Origin: Linanthus parryae
Taxonomy: Eukaryota; Streptophyta; Magnoliopsida; Ericales; Polemoniaceae
Direction of reading: 5' to 3'
Assembly (NCBI GenBank): GCA_023055425.1
Contig: JALGPY010000009.1
Location: 33,523,275-33,587,274 of the forward strand
DNA length: 64,000 nt
Below the pieces are notes generated by a model, which did not search any database, was not told the origin of the DNA, and was given only the letters and a program-made list of their open reading frames with translations. A program made the position numbers and the translations under genes. Position 1 is the first letter of the stretch. Every line of letters begins with the position of its first letter. Positions 45,179-58,019 of this stretch are shown piece by piece.

Positions 45179-45589
45179 AATCACTACAACAAATACAGCC
45201 TTTCTTGACAATTTTTTTGTCGACAAGCATTTCTGTGTAGCTAGTTACAGGATATGTCGACCATTTTTGTGTTTGTCGTTAAACGTGTTGCCGATTGTCG
45301 ATGTTATGACTAATTATGTATTTTAGATAAAAAAAGTAGTCGACCAACGATATTCATTTAATTTCTCGTATCGACAATAAAATAAGGTGACAATCCTTAT
45401 ATTTAGTGACTTACAATAATTGTCAAAAAAACTTTTAAAGTATAATGAATATTTTGGAGGGTTATCTTAAAATATTATGGCACTACCAAATTGTTGAAGG
45501 GAGGGAAAATGAAAATTAAGAAAAAAATCTCCCTCTCAAATTTTTTTTTGAGGTAACCCTCTCAATTAATTGAGTTACAATAGAAACAC

Positions 45590-46115
45590 TCCAGTACGGC
45601 TCTGAGACACCTCTCTCCGCACTTATCCCTCAGAAACCCTCCCCCGATGCCTCACTGCCCCTCCCTCTTCTTCCTCTCTCTCATCCCCGCTCGCCCTCGG
45701 ATGTTATTATCCATTCCCTTCAAGCGAAAGCAAGTTAAAATCCTCAGAGGTCGTCTCTCCGCTCGCCCTCGCCTTCGCCGTTCTCCTTCGGATCTCTCTC
45801 TTGCGCTGATGAAGCACTAACCAGTAACAGGTAATCTCTCTCTTCTCTGTAATTGCCCTAGAATCTTTACGTTTGCAAATTTCGGTTGTGGAATTAGGTC
45901 TAATCGAATATTTCCACTGGATGTAAAAATTGGGGCACAACGGTGCTTTCAAATTAGGGCTAATTGATTTGTTTTCAGATTTTTGTGTAGGATTTTACTG
46001 ATGTAGTTCTTCTAACGACACAGGGATTATAGCTCCCACGTTCTCACCTCTCGCAGCAGCACTCCATCGGAATCATATCTTTCGCCGGTTGGATGTAGGT
46101 ACGTCTTTCTTCGCC
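45590..46115 (+). other. Captured 5' leader/intron-like sequence in the CACTA element
   Basis: A GC- and CT-rich stretch (ctccgctcgccctcgccttc, then ctctctcttg) unlike the AT-rich surroundings is followed by splice-like boundaries: AACAG-GTAATC near 45830 and TTTTTGTGTAG near 45990. This resembles the 5' untranslated exon and first intron of a plant gene. Confidence 0.45.
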
Positions 46116-47997
46116 TCCTGATACTCCTCTTTGTCTTCTTCGACTTCTAACGATACATGTTTAAAACAGGTTTGACTTGGTGTTTATTTTTTCCGCCATC
46201 TCATCAATCCCGCTCGAAATCGCTGAAAACATTAGATCCTGGTTCGACTTGGTGTTGTTTTGCTGGATTGGAATCACTATATGTTAACAGAAAATAGACA
46301 CTGAATCGTGGAGTTACCCCTTCATTGAGATTCAGGTTTGTTCACCTTTTTTTGTTTGATGTCAATTTCAGGCCCTGGAAGTAGTTTCTAATCGAGTATC
46401 AAATTGCTAATTGGTAATACTTTTCATAAGATTAGGGGTTCCAGTTTCGTTTTCATTCAAATCAATAGGAAAGAGAGCAGTTCGATAGGTTTGTGCTGTG
46501 GACTTTGAGCATTGGTTGTAGCAGTTTGATGTGGGTTTTCAGTAGTGGTTTACTGACGGATAACGATGGCGAGGGCTATGGCGCCCCTGTACACCATCTC
46601 TCAGGTGAATACATCAGTTTTACTTCACTTTCAATTTGCTGGAGACCTGATGTTATCTGTTTGTTTTTCAATCTCTTCTTTAACCTTTTGATCATTGATT
46701 TGTGTTTTTGCATCTGTTGTTTCTTTGTTATGACCTATCATAATTTCATTCTCTCCAGAGTCCTCTCGATCAAATACTTATTGGAATATAATTGACTATT
46801 GATTTTTTTTTATTCTGGACCTGAGAGTTTATGTTGCAATGTAAAGCACCATATCAGGTAGGAACAAGCAAATATATGTTTTCTCTTATGAAGTGCATTA
46901 AGTTGTGTATCATTTTCTTACTTTGATTGTTGGATATCAAATACACAAAGTGTGCATTATTTTCCTTCTAGGTGAGAAAGGGACATCGACATGTCAAAGT
47001 TAATATGGATTTCTCTTTTCCCTTATAGTTGTTTTGAGAATAATCGAGATACCTTGAATGAATCATGAGTTGTCTGGTCACTGAATGTTTTCTAGTTACT
47101 GAATCTGTATGAAAAGCACCTATAAACTATCAAATAAACTCTGGACATCATATTTTCAGCATGAAATTGGAAGTATGTGTTTCTTAGTACTCAATTTGTT
47201 CGCAAATTATTGTGAAGTTGGGTCTTATGAAATCAGAATGAATTCCATGGTGAAGCTACGAGGTAAAGCTTCTGGGTAGACTAGTTTATAACTATTAGTC
47301 ATAAATTTATAGCTATGTCATAAATTTATAGAAATAACTAATTTATAGCTCTGAGGTAAAGCTTCTTGTGAAATCAGTGACACTCTTAGGACACATGAAT
47401 ACTAGCAGCCATTTAGGTCATTTGGACTTGGAATGAAATAAATGTAGTGCCTTCAAGCACACTGGACTTGGAATGAAATAGAGGTGGTGCCTTCAAACAT
47501 TGGATGAGGGTGGATTGGGGTGGTATTCTATGGTGGGATCAGGATGTGGGAGCAAAAGGTCGGAAGACGATAATTTTGAACGATAGTAGCATCCAGCCTA
47601 CACTTATAAAAGAACAAAACTCTAATAAGCACACTGAATCAAAAACAAAGACAACCACTTCCAAGAAAATTCCATAATAATTGTAAGTAGCAAGAATGAT
47701 AAGTGCCACGGGAAAGCATGACATGCCAACTTTACTCAGGAAGGTATATTGACTTTTCTAATTATCAAACTTCGTGTGTGCAGAATTCTTGATCACCGAG
47801 CAAAAGTACAAGAGTGGAAATGAATTTTCTTATTCCATCAAACCTCATGCCGGCCATATATCATTTTTCTCGACAGTAAGATGTCCTCGATAGTTTTTTT
47901 CTGTTTGCTCACTCATTTATTTCCTAGATACTTAAATAGTTCATTTTTAAAAACTCTTTCCTAGAACTTGCTTCTAAACACCATTTTTTTTCTTCAG
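46116..47997. other. CACTA interior, AT-rich
   Basis: Mostly intron-like sequence. A short near-repeat (actggacttggaatgaaata) occurs near 47425 and 47460. No convincing exon recognised apart from the one that follows. Confidence 0.4.
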
Positions 47998-48227
47998 CTT
48001 GCGTGTCTTTCCTTCTTCATTGTGGAACTCAGCCTATTGGAATATGAAATGCTGAAGTTTCCTCCCTCATTGCTGGCTGCAGCTGCTGTTTTCACCGCCT
48101 TGTGCAGTCTCCACGGCTTTAAGCAATGGACCAGTCTCCACGGCTTGAAGCACCAACCTAAGACTTTGTTCCTGACTTGCTCAGTTTTTGCAGCCTACCA
48201 GAAGAGTGATGGAAAATGTAATTTGAG
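47998..48227 (+). pseudogene. Captured exon of a B2-type cyclin gene
   Basis: Preceded by the splice acceptor TTTTTTTCTTCAG and followed by a GTTAGT donor-like end. The frame reads [20 protein letters not shown], then [18 protein letters not shown] and HGFKQW, which fits the C-terminal cyclin fold of plant B2 cyclins. The rest of the exon is degraded: a short internal duplication (ctccacggctt at 48109 and 48137) and a missing piece before QKSDGK. It is probably a transduplicated fragment that gives no functional cyclin. Confidence 0.68.
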
Positions 48228-48639
48228 GTTAGTCTTAGTTTGAATCTAGCATATCCAGCTTGTGACCTATCTGTCATATTGTTCAAGGGGTCTTCTTATA
48301 GGGGTTTCTTAGCATTTCATGCTCTCTGAAACCATGAAAATCATATGCTTTGTGTATGAATATTTGCATACTTTGTCTGAATGCTTAAATAAGTTTACGA
48401 ATTTAAATTATGTCATCAATTATAGTGTCTTTAGGAATCAAGTATGCAGTGACTTTACATATGAATATTTGCAGGGGTTCGTGAATGGAGTACGTTAGCT
48501 TTTTGGACCTGGTGTTCGTGAATGAAGTGCTATATATAGTTCATGCCACGGAGTTTTGGATCCACTATGTCTACTACATCTATTATTTCTGTTAACTAGA
48601 CTAGAATATGGAATGACTTTGTGTAGTTTTTGAACTAAG

Positions 48640-49088
48640 CTCCAATCTTATGTAAAATGCCAATTTATGGCATCTTGTTTATGTTTGGTAGCATGTTTGG
48701 ATGGTCTTCAAAAGTGTTTTTTTTTATTAAGTTGTGATACAGGGGTGACAAGCACGAACGTCACAAGAAAGATGAAGTACCGACAAACTTCTCTTCTAGT
48801 GACTATTCTGGATGTCATCTATCTAACTACACATGAATATATGTTTGTCGCCAGTTTTAAAGGCGACAAAAGGACATAGTCAGTAGAACGAAACTACCGA
48901 CAGAAATTTATGTCGCTGCTTACTCTTTCTGCCGACAAGCAGAACGTTTGTCGGCTATCATTCTAACGACGGAGCTATTGTGACTACGGATCGACAAACC
49001 AATTTCTGTCGGTAGAATATCTGCCGACGAATTTAGGCTATCTACGGACAAATTTTGCCCGTCAACGGAGGCAGTATTTGTTGTAGTG
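48640..49088. repeat. Right subterminal region of the CACTA element
   Basis: Dense short motifs in both orientations (ACCGACA, GTCGGC, GCCGACAAG, CGACGG) from about 48775 to the terminus. The left subterminal region (45182-45440) has a similar but sparser set. Confidence 0.7.
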
Positions 49089-49091
49089 AAT

Positions 49092-50288
49092 AACAAATAT
49101 TTATATCCCTGAGTATGCTTAACCTTTGAATCCAACTCAAGTTAAAATTCATCGGCAATTCGATTTCCATTTCAACCGCATGTGACGATGGGCCACTCGA
49201 CTTTGAAATAAGTCAAACTGACAATGTCACTTTAGATTTACTATCTGGACATTTACCTGCCCAATAAAACTGAATAGCCGATTCTTAGGCCCAACAAAAT
49301 TAGTAACAAGAACTCGATGGGAGGATATTACCAACTTTATTGTTAAATGATTCAACCATTACTTCGTACTGAACCGAATCTCTTATTTTGAAAAAGCAGT
49401 TCTGATGGGGAGACTTGCCCCACAAACAAGATTCAACAGCTACCCTTGTAAGGAGATTTTTCAAACAATCCGCAACCAGCTATGGTACCGATGGGACACT
49501 CATATCAATTACATTGTTTTCAAATCAGTAATGGAGGTCTCGGGCTTCATTAATTTGCCAAATAAAACCCTTTATCCACTTAATATTATTGTTGGAAATA
49601 CCTATTTTATTAATCTTGAAAAATATAATCCTTATTTGACTTGACCAAAATTCACAAAATAATATTTGGTTTAAATAAACAAATATTTTGTGACCAATTT
49701 TGACCTCAAATGAGCGAATAATTTTTCATTAATAAATTTAAATTCAAACACGATTGGATTGATATTAACATGCATAAAACCGTTTTATTATCCATGTTGT
49801 GCGTGATATCTTGATTATTGACTATTAACATATATTAAACCAATCAACACAACATAATCATCCACCCACAATAGCAAATTAACACTTAAACTGTTATTAT
49901 GGCCATGTCTTCATCGTCTCGATAGTCGCTTCCAATCTTTGAATGATCCATCAACTTTGTCCGATCTTTTTGGGTCCACCATGTTATTTCAATTTCTATT
50001 ACATAGTCCTATCCTATTAAATGGATCTAGACTACATCAAATTGAAAACAATCTACTAATTAGTTTACTATTCTCCACAAGTCGGAGACTTTACAATTAA
50101 TTACAACCCAAAATAGTGCCATAAATGTACCAATAAAACCACAACCACAAACATAAAATCAAATTTTATTTGGCCATACTAATAGTGAATCTGCAAAACA
50201 GCGTTAGCAAAATGCAGTCCATTCAAACAATTATTGTATTTTAACCGGACAACATGGTTTGATTAATCTAAGCATAAAATCAACATTG
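49092..50288 (-). other. Possible leader/interior of the copia-like element, non-coding
   Basis: AT-rich sequence left of the primer-like site at 50289. On the minus strand it would be the region after the 5' LTR, but I see no gag motif. It contains long A/T runs only. Confidence 0.35.
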
Positions 50289-50300
50289 GAACTGATACCA
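50289..50300 (-). promoter_or_regulatory. Primer-binding-like site of the copia-like element
   Basis: Minus-strand TGGTATCAGTTC two bases from the LTR end. It resembles the initiator tRNA-Met site (TGGTATCAGAGC) with two changed bases. Confidence 0.55.
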
Positions 50301-50302
50301 CT

Positions 50303-53300
50303 TGAAGCGAAAATTTGACGAGTTTTATCCTGGACTACGCAATTTATTCAGAGAATTAATCATAGGCATTCAAACAATTATTGTGGTAAGTTAGCTTGCA
50401 GAATAAAACTTACCACAGTCCATCCGGACTAGGACAACGCAAATCCCAAGACTTTGACCAGACACTGACGAAGCTCTGTATTGAATCTGACACCGGAACA
50501 TGTTCCATTGCGTCCGTCTCGTCGTGATACACAATTTTCATAGATGACTTGTCTTCATCCGACATCTGTAGCTCTAGTTATGTTCTGAAAACCAAATTCA
50601 GCTCCTGGTGAAAATCAACAACGGACAAGAAATTTTGATCGGCGATATCTGAAGTTCTACAACTCCGATCGACGCTTGGTTTCTTCCTGTCTATTCCCTT
50701 TTTTCGAGATCTACAACTTTTGTATTTTACCAAAACAACCTGATATCGTTATCTAGGCATAAACACCCAAAAACCGAATTTGGTGTGTCCGGAAGCCTTC
50801 CGACGTATGATCAACGCTCCGATTCAAGTTCGACAGTGATTCAAACAAGAAAAGCTCATGAAGGCACAGCTGGGTTTTTCTCTCTTGTGTGTAAAAGATG
50901 TATTAACAATCATCATCACTTAAGAACTATGGTGGACTATTTATTGAGACATATTACTAACCCTAATATTAGGAATATCCATAATTGCACACAAGTCCCT
51001 TGCAGGGACACTTTGTATAGCAAGTCCCTCCCTACAAAATTTAGTGTAGCTTGCAATTAAATCCTAATCTTATGGTTTATAGTAATACCCATCAATATAA
51101 AATACCAAACATAATCTCAATTTACATTCCACACACTTGAGACTCAAAAACACTTGTAAATCACATGATCACGCTTATGTTGGGCTGTGTCGAGGACGTC
51201 TAGAGAAAATAAATGAATCGGCTTCCAATAATATATTTGAACTCATAATTCAACCCGAATTAAATTCAAAACTAATTATTAATTATAGTTTACTCCGCCA
51301 TAAACTATAATTACACTCCGACATTTATTCTCATCATTATGTATGAGCTTCTTTTATTAATATCAGATTACTTTGCACGTTAAGATTACATATACCCGTT
51401 AATGTTGATCTACTCTTGCTGACAATTTCGATCTCATCAAAATCTTATGTATTCCCTGATCTAAACCGCTCAACCCTTGTTCGTTATGTTTAGTTACAAA
51501 TAACCAGCTGGCCAGACTTGACATAACAAAACATATTGAGCTCCCAGGAGCGTACATCATTCTCATACGAGACGTGGATTCCATGATTCTTTTAGCTTTC
51601 ACCAAATCATAACAATCATTATCCAATATACCAGGATTGTTGACTCGCAATTGAATCTCACTCAATATATCAAAATAATAATTAATAATGATATGTGTCA
51701 ACATAAAAAATCACAGATTAAGAGTTTCAAATATTACCAATAAAAATGAAATATTATATGATCTATTTTCGGTTAGTCCGAGATAGTTATATTTCATATG
51801 GTGGTTCTGTTCAACATACACAAATTGCTAGTGTAACAAGTTGAAACTATATCGTTTCCTTGACCGAGATGTGTCACTATAATGTTACACTACAGTCAAT
51901 CCGATAATTTGTTTAAAATCCTCTAGACTGTGAACCCTTACTTATTCCATAAATAAAATACAGTCAATCTTGCACATGTCCAAACTCGTCTGAACTATGG
52001 TGGACTATTTATTGAGACATATTACTAACCCTAATATTAGGAATACCCATAATTTCACACAAGTCCCTTGATGGGACACTTTGCATAGCAAGTCCCTCCC
52101 TACAAACTTTAGTGTAGCTTGCAATTAAATCCTAATCTTATGGTTTATACTAATACCCATCAAAATAAAATACCAAACATAATCTCAATTTACATTCCAC
52201 ACACTTGAGACTCAAAAACAATTATGAATCACATGATCACGCTTATGTTGGGCTGTGTCGGGGACGTCTAGAGAAAATAAATGAATCGGCTTCCAATAAT
52301 ATATTTGAACTCATAATTCAGCCCGAATTAAATTCAAAAATAATTATTAATTATAGTTTACTCCGCCATAAAACTATAATTACACTCCGACATTTATTCT
52401 CATCATTATGTATGAGCTTCTTTTATTAATATCAGATAAATTTCCACGTTAAGATTACATATACCCGTTAATGCTGATCTACTCTTTCTGACAATTTTGA
52501 TCTCATCAAAATCTTATGTATTCCCTGATCTAAACCTGCTCAACCCTTGTTTGTTATGTTTCGTTACAAATAACCAGCTGGCCAGACTTGACATAACAAA
52601 ATCTAGTGAGCTCCCAGGAGGGTACATCATTCTCATAAGAGACGTGGATTCCATGATTCGTTTAGCTTCACCAAATCATAACAATCATTATCCAATATAC
52701 CAGCATTGTTGACTCGCAATTGAATCTCACTCAATATATCAAACTAATAATTAATAATGATATGTGTCAACATAAAAAATCATAGATTAAGAGTTTCAAA
52801 TATTACCAATAAAAATGAAATATTATATGATCTATTTTCGGTTAGTCCGAGATAGTTATATTTCATTTGGTGGTTCTGTTCAACATACACAAATTGCTAG
52901 TGTAACAAATTGAAACTATATCGTTTCCTTGACCGAGATGTGTCACTATAATGTTACACTACAGTTAATCCGATAATTTGTTTAAAATCCTCTAGACTGT
53001 GAACCCTTACTTATATTCCATAAATAAAATACAGTCAATCTTGCACATGCCCAAACTCGTCTGAACTATGGTGGACTATATTTGAGACATATTACTAACC
53101 CTAATATTAGGAATACCCATAATTTCACACAAGTCCCTTGCAGGGACACTTTGCATAGCAAGTCCCTCCCTACAAACTTTAGTGTAGCTTGCAATTAAAT
53201 CCTAATCTTATGGTTTATAGTAATACCCATCAAAATAAAATACCAAACATAATCTCAATTTACATTCCACACACTTGAGACTCAAAAACACTTGTGAATC

Positions 53301-55381
53301 ACATGATCACGCTTATGTTGGGCTGTGTCGGGGACGTCTAGAGAAAATAAATGAATCGGCTTCCAATAATATATTTGAACTCATAATTAAGCCCGAATCA
53401 AATTCAAAACTAATTATTAATTATTGTTTACTCCGCCATAAAACTATAATTACACTCCGACATTTATTCTCATCATTATGTATGAGCTTCTTTTATTAAT
53501 ATCAGATAACTTTCCACGTTAAAATTACATATCCCCGTTAATGCTGATCTACTCTTTCTGACAATTTTGATCTCATCAAAATCTTATGTATTCCCTGATC
53601 TAAACCGCTCAACCCTTGTTCGTTATGTTTGGTTATAAATAACCAGCTGGCCAGACTTGACATAACAAAACCTAGTGAGCTCCCAGGAGGGTACATCATT
53701 CTCATAAGAGACGTGGATTCCATGATTCGTTTAGCTTTCACCAAATCATAACAATCATTATCCAATATACCAGGATTGTTGACTCGCAATTGAATCTCAC
53801 TCAATATATCAAAATAATAATTAATAATGATATGTGTCAACATAAAAAATCATAGATTAAGAGTTTCAAATATTACCAATAAAAATGAAATATTATATGA
53901 TCTATTTTCGGTTAGTCCGAGATAGTTATATTTCATTTGGTGGTTCTGTTCAACATACACAAATTGCTAGTGTAACAAGTTGAAACTATATCGTTTCCTT
54001 GACCGAGATGTGTCACTATAATGTGACACTACAGTTAATCCGATAATTTGTTTAAAATCCTCTAGACTGTGAACCCTTACTTATATTCCATAAATAAAAT
54101 ACAGTCAATCTTGCACATGCCCAAACTCGTCTGAACTATGGTGGACTATATTTGAGACATATTACTAACCCTAATATTAGGAATACCCATAATTTCACAC
54201 AAGTCCCTTGCAGGGACACTTTGCAGCATAGCAAGTCCCTCCCTACAAACTTTAGTGTAGCTTGCAATTAAATCCTAATCTTATGGTTTATAGTAATACC
54301 CATCAAAATAAAATACGAAACATAATCTCAATTTACATTCCACACACTTGAGACTCAAAAACACTTGTGAATCACATGATCACGCTTATGTTGGGCTGTG
54401 TCGGGGACGTCTAGAGAAAATAAATGAATCGGCTTCCAATAATATATTTGAACTCATAATTAAGCCCGAATCAAATTCAAAACTAATTATTAATTATTGT
54501 TTACTCCGCCATAAAACTATAATTACACTCCGACATTTATTCTCATCATTATGTATGTGCTTCTTTTATTAATATCAGATAAGTTTCCACGTTAAGATTA
54601 CATATCCCCGTTAATGCTGATCTACTCTTTCTGACAATTTTGATCTCATCAAAATCTTATGTATTCCCTGATCTAAACCGCTCAACCCTTGTTCGTTATG
54701 TTTGTTTATAAATAACCAGCTGGCCAGACTTTACATAACATAACCTAGTGAGCTCCCAGGAGGGTACATCATTCTCATAAGAGACGTGGATTCCATGATT
54801 CGTTTAGCTTTCACCAAATCATAACAATCATTATCCAATATACCAGGATTGTTGACTCGCAATTGAATCTCACTCAATATATCAAAATAATAATTAATAA
54901 TGATATGTGTCAACATAAAAAATCATAGATTAAGAGTTTCAAATATTACCAATAAAAATGAAATATTACATGATCTCACTTCGGTCAGTCCGAGATAATT
55001 ATATTTCATATGGTGGTCCTGTTCAACATACACAAATTATGCTAGTGTAAGAAGTTGAAACTATATCGTTTCCTTGACCGAGATGTGTCACTATAATGTT
55101 ACAATAAAGTCAATTCGATAATTTGTTTAAAATCATCTAGACTGTGTACCCTTACTTATATTCCATAAATAAAATACAGTCGATCTTGCACATGCCCAAA
55201 CTCGTCTGCATGTCCGATTTTCTTAGGTATGGAACATTGGACTTTATAATGCATATTTATATGACAAACAATAAATTGCATTTTCATACTCACGTGTTTG
55301 CTAAATTAAGATGTGAATAATTATCTATTAAGAATTATTAATTCAACTATAAATATGGATTTATGAATACAACTCCCAACA
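50303..55381 (-). repeat. Copia-like LTR enlarged by tandem repeats
   Basis: On the minus strand it starts TGTTGGGAGTTG at 55381 and ends TTCGCTTCA at 50303. TGTTGGG is a common start of plant copia LTRs. About 4.3 kb of its 5.1 kb is a four-fold tandem array. The primer-like site on one side and a polypurine-like tract on the other support LTR identity; no copia protein was recognised. Confidence 0.6.
50925..55208. repeat. Four tandem copies of a 1.07-kb unit
   Basis: Units start at 50925, 51993, 53064 and 54134 (periods 1068, 1071 and 1070) with the phrase aactatggtggactat, and the last ends near 55208. Units 3 and 4 share private changes (gactatatttgagacat), while 1 and 2 keep gactatttattgagacat, so the array grew stepwise. 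Repeated small open frames of 74 and 101 codons are copies of the same non-coding unit. Confidence 0.92.
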
Positions 55382-55397
55382 CGTCCCCCACATCTTA
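55382..55397 (-). other. Polypurine-like tract beside the copia-like LTR
   Basis: Minus-strand AAGATGTGGGGGACG directly precedes the LTR start TGTTGGG. If real, internal element sequence lay to the right of this LTR. Confidence 0.5.
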
Positions 55398-55601
55398 TGG
55401 AGATAAATGATAAGACAAAATTTGAATAACATCAGGCTCACAAGGATGGTAGGCCGAGGATCCTCTTCAGTATGTTCAACCTAATTTTCTTCGGTACCAT
55501 GCGAAGAAGATGTTGCTCCTCGCGATTGGATTAGGCCATCCAATGCACCTATCCTCGCAACGAATTTCACATATAAACAAGTGTTCAGTAAGAAATGAAA
55601 C

Positions 55602-57244
55602 TTAACATATGGCCGATATTTGGACTGAATCCTTAACTGATGGTTCTCCTACTTGATCCACTAACCATTTACGGATGTTGCTGCATGATATTCCATGCGT
55701 GAAGGCTCCAAAAACAGTTTCTAAATTAGTTAAATTAAATGCAAATAACTCACCTTCTTCATAATCATTAGTGATTGCTTTCAAGGTTTTCGACGCTTGA
55801 GAAACACTATATCTTTTCAACAGCCTCATGAAGGCTTTTTCGGTTTCCTCATCCAACTCTTTCTCCTCACGAGCTCTCATTCGCTCTGCTTCTTCTATAT
55901 CTTCCCGAGTTTTCCTCATCGTAGTTGCAAGATCTGAGACATCATCTTCCCAATCTGAGACATGTTCCTAGTTTAGGGGAATAATGACATAAATAAGGGG
56001 ATTTATCAGTGATAATGAACCCCTGACAAAATAAACCCCACGGATATTGATCTAATAAAAGGAGCATCATTACATGTAATAAACGATATGAGCATGATGT
56101 GTAAGGTTCAAAAAATTAATTCTTACCAAGAATGCATCTGGATCCGTTTTGGAACACCTCGAAGGTGTCTACATTCTATTCGCCTTTTGCTTATATTGAA
56201 GTAATGAAGGAACTTTGTATGGGGACGTTAGCTTTCACAAGATTGCATTTTATCTTATTAGGGATCCCCCTCTGCAATCTCATTCTCAGAATTCACCACA
56301 GAACCATTTCTCTTGTGAGATTTGAGAGATTACTCATTATCAGACCTTGCTTGAGTAGGCCCCTTCCACATGATCGATATCGGCGCATTTCTTCCATGAA
56401 GCCCTCTACTGGGGATTTTTTTGCACCAACACTTTCAGACACACCTAATCGAGAATAGTCCTACCGCCAACTTGGAGGAGAGGTATCTGAACACTTGAGC
56501 TAAGCCAAGTACGTAACCATTTGATGTTTGATGCCTTCGCACAAAGCTTCAACCATTGGGCTTACTCGGTGCAAGTCCTTCATCTTAACTTTGATTCACA
56601 ACATCGTGCTTTGGATTAACTTGATTTCTCCCCGTCTTCAAATATCTAGACCAGGCACTGGGATGTAACTATTTTTCAACACTGATGGGGTCGTATTCAA
56701 TTTTTTAAATGAATATTACAAAAGATGAAACAAGAAGGGGCACATGCAGAATCTTCCTGTCGCAAGTGTGCATTGCTTTATAGACTTGCATAATCGGTTT
56801 CCTGCACCCAAACGTCAAGAGATCAGAACATCTCATGTTTATCATCATGGATTCGTACCCATACTGAGTATCGAGTAGGGTGTTGAGACTCCTGAAGCCC
56901 GGAGCATCCTTGAGAAGAGGATGGGAATCTTTCTCGTGAGTGAGAGCAATGTTGGTATTTATCCTCAACTGGAATGTCCAGTACTCAACCTTACTCTACG
57001 ATCCAACTGAACTATTCTAGGAGGCTGTTGAGGCTCCCTTGCTCTACAATCCATGCTCTTGGGAACTTAAGGTGAGTCATGATGGTGGCCATGTTGTTCT
57101 AGGAAATGGTATGAGTGGGACATGAATGCACCACTTATTGGAGATCACAAATTGCTCCACTTTCTCTTTAAAGGACCAACCTGATCTCCTTTTACATGGA
57201 GCATCCTCCAGATTGACATGAGGTAATGTATTGTCCCCTAACAT
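55602..57244 (-). pseudogene. Unknown gene-like remnant, minus strand (module 4)
   Basis: Not recognised. From the TATA-like site at 57320 a 55-codon frame begins at 57244 (MLGDNTLPHVNLEDAPCKRR). Fragments follow at 56968-56705 (KDSHPLLKDAPGFRSLN) and about 56430-56320 (GFMEEMRRYRSC). A candidate intron has GTAAGA near 56126 and CCTAAACTAG near 55971. Then comes an exon-like frame to 55602 that begins EHVSDWEDD and is rich in Glu/Arg (TREDIEEAERMRAREEKEL), coiled-coil-like. Frames are interrupted, so this is probably a decayed gene or a captured fragment. Confidence 0.4.
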
Positions 57245-57319
57245 TGACAAGCTTGGCAGAATTTTAACTTTATATGGGATGAAAGGTGCTGTAAATGGAA
57301 AGAGGTTGTAGCCTTTTTG

Positions 57320-57326
57320 TTTTATA
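57320..57326 (-). promoter_or_regulatory. TATA-like site, duplicated leader module 4
   Basis: Minus-strand TATAAAA within cagtataaaac, followed by a leader (tccattt..cacctttcatccc) shared with modules at 58577, 61699 and 62007. Confidence 0.45.
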
Positions 57327-57424
57327 CTGACTATATAGGTTCAGACTGGGAGATCATGGGGGAGGTGGGGGGTTACAAAAATATGCATAATTAGAAGATG
57401 GAGAGGTGGGGTTAGTGAAGGTTA

Positions 57425-58010
57425 ACTAGCCTAATGACTGTTCCACAAATATCTTAGTTTCCAGATAATTAGTGGAGGTTAATCACATTACTGTAGATTA
57501 TTAAAAAAATTACTTTATTCATAATTTAGAAGATTGAGATATGGGGTAGTTAGGGGATGTTTATTACTGCATGTTTAATTCAGAAGTAACCGATGTTCCT
57601 TTCTCAAAAAAAAATCGTTGTTACAAAATTAACTGCAATGTTTTTGGACGAAATAATAACTTCATATTATTGGTTGTTTGTCAGAAATAACTTGTCTCCT
57701 GTTCTCCTTCATTTTTATTTAATTTTATTTACATTAAGTAATATTTTTATTAAATTATTACTTTATTACATTTTATGGTATAATTTCTCAAAAAAACATT
57801 TTTATGTCTCGTTTGCATTTTTTTCTACATAACATTACTGGAGATGCTCTAAGACAACTCATTCACATTGCAAAATATTATTTTCATGTATTATTTGCAT
57901 TACAATTGCATATATAAACTACTGAAGATGCCTAACCAGGGACCTCGTCACTGTCCATACTGTGTAAATGAACTGTGTAGTCATCTGCCAAAGGCTCCAT
58001 GGTGAAGTTC
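57425..58010. other. AT-rich spacer
   Basis: No gene seen; long A/T tracts around 57600-57830. Confidence 0.4.
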
Positions 58011-58019
58011 TTAATGTTT

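Larger units (their letters stand above)
45182..49088. mobile_element. Non-autonomous CACTA (EnSpm-type) transposon
   Basis: A 3907-bp element with terminal inverted repeats. The left end starts CACTACAACAAATACAGCCT; the right end, read inward, starts CACTACAACAAATACTGCCT; about 24 of 28 bases match. It is flanked by the 3-bp duplication AAT (45179-45181 and 49089-49091). Subterminal regions are rich in GTCGAC, CGACAA and TGTCGG motifs, the type of site bound by CACTA transposase. No transposase gene is present; the interior carries host-gene-like fragments. Confidence 0.9.

Noticed and set aside
45707..45952. 81-codon minus-strand ORF in the CACTA interior
   Set aside because: It lies opposite the plus-strand leader/splice-like sequence and reads a CT-rich tract in reverse, giving low-complexity Arg/Glu.
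51399..54916. Repeated 61-101-codon minus and 71-74-codon plus ORFs as a small gene family
   Set aside because: They repeat at exactly the 1.07-kb unit period inside an LTR, with no recognisable domain.
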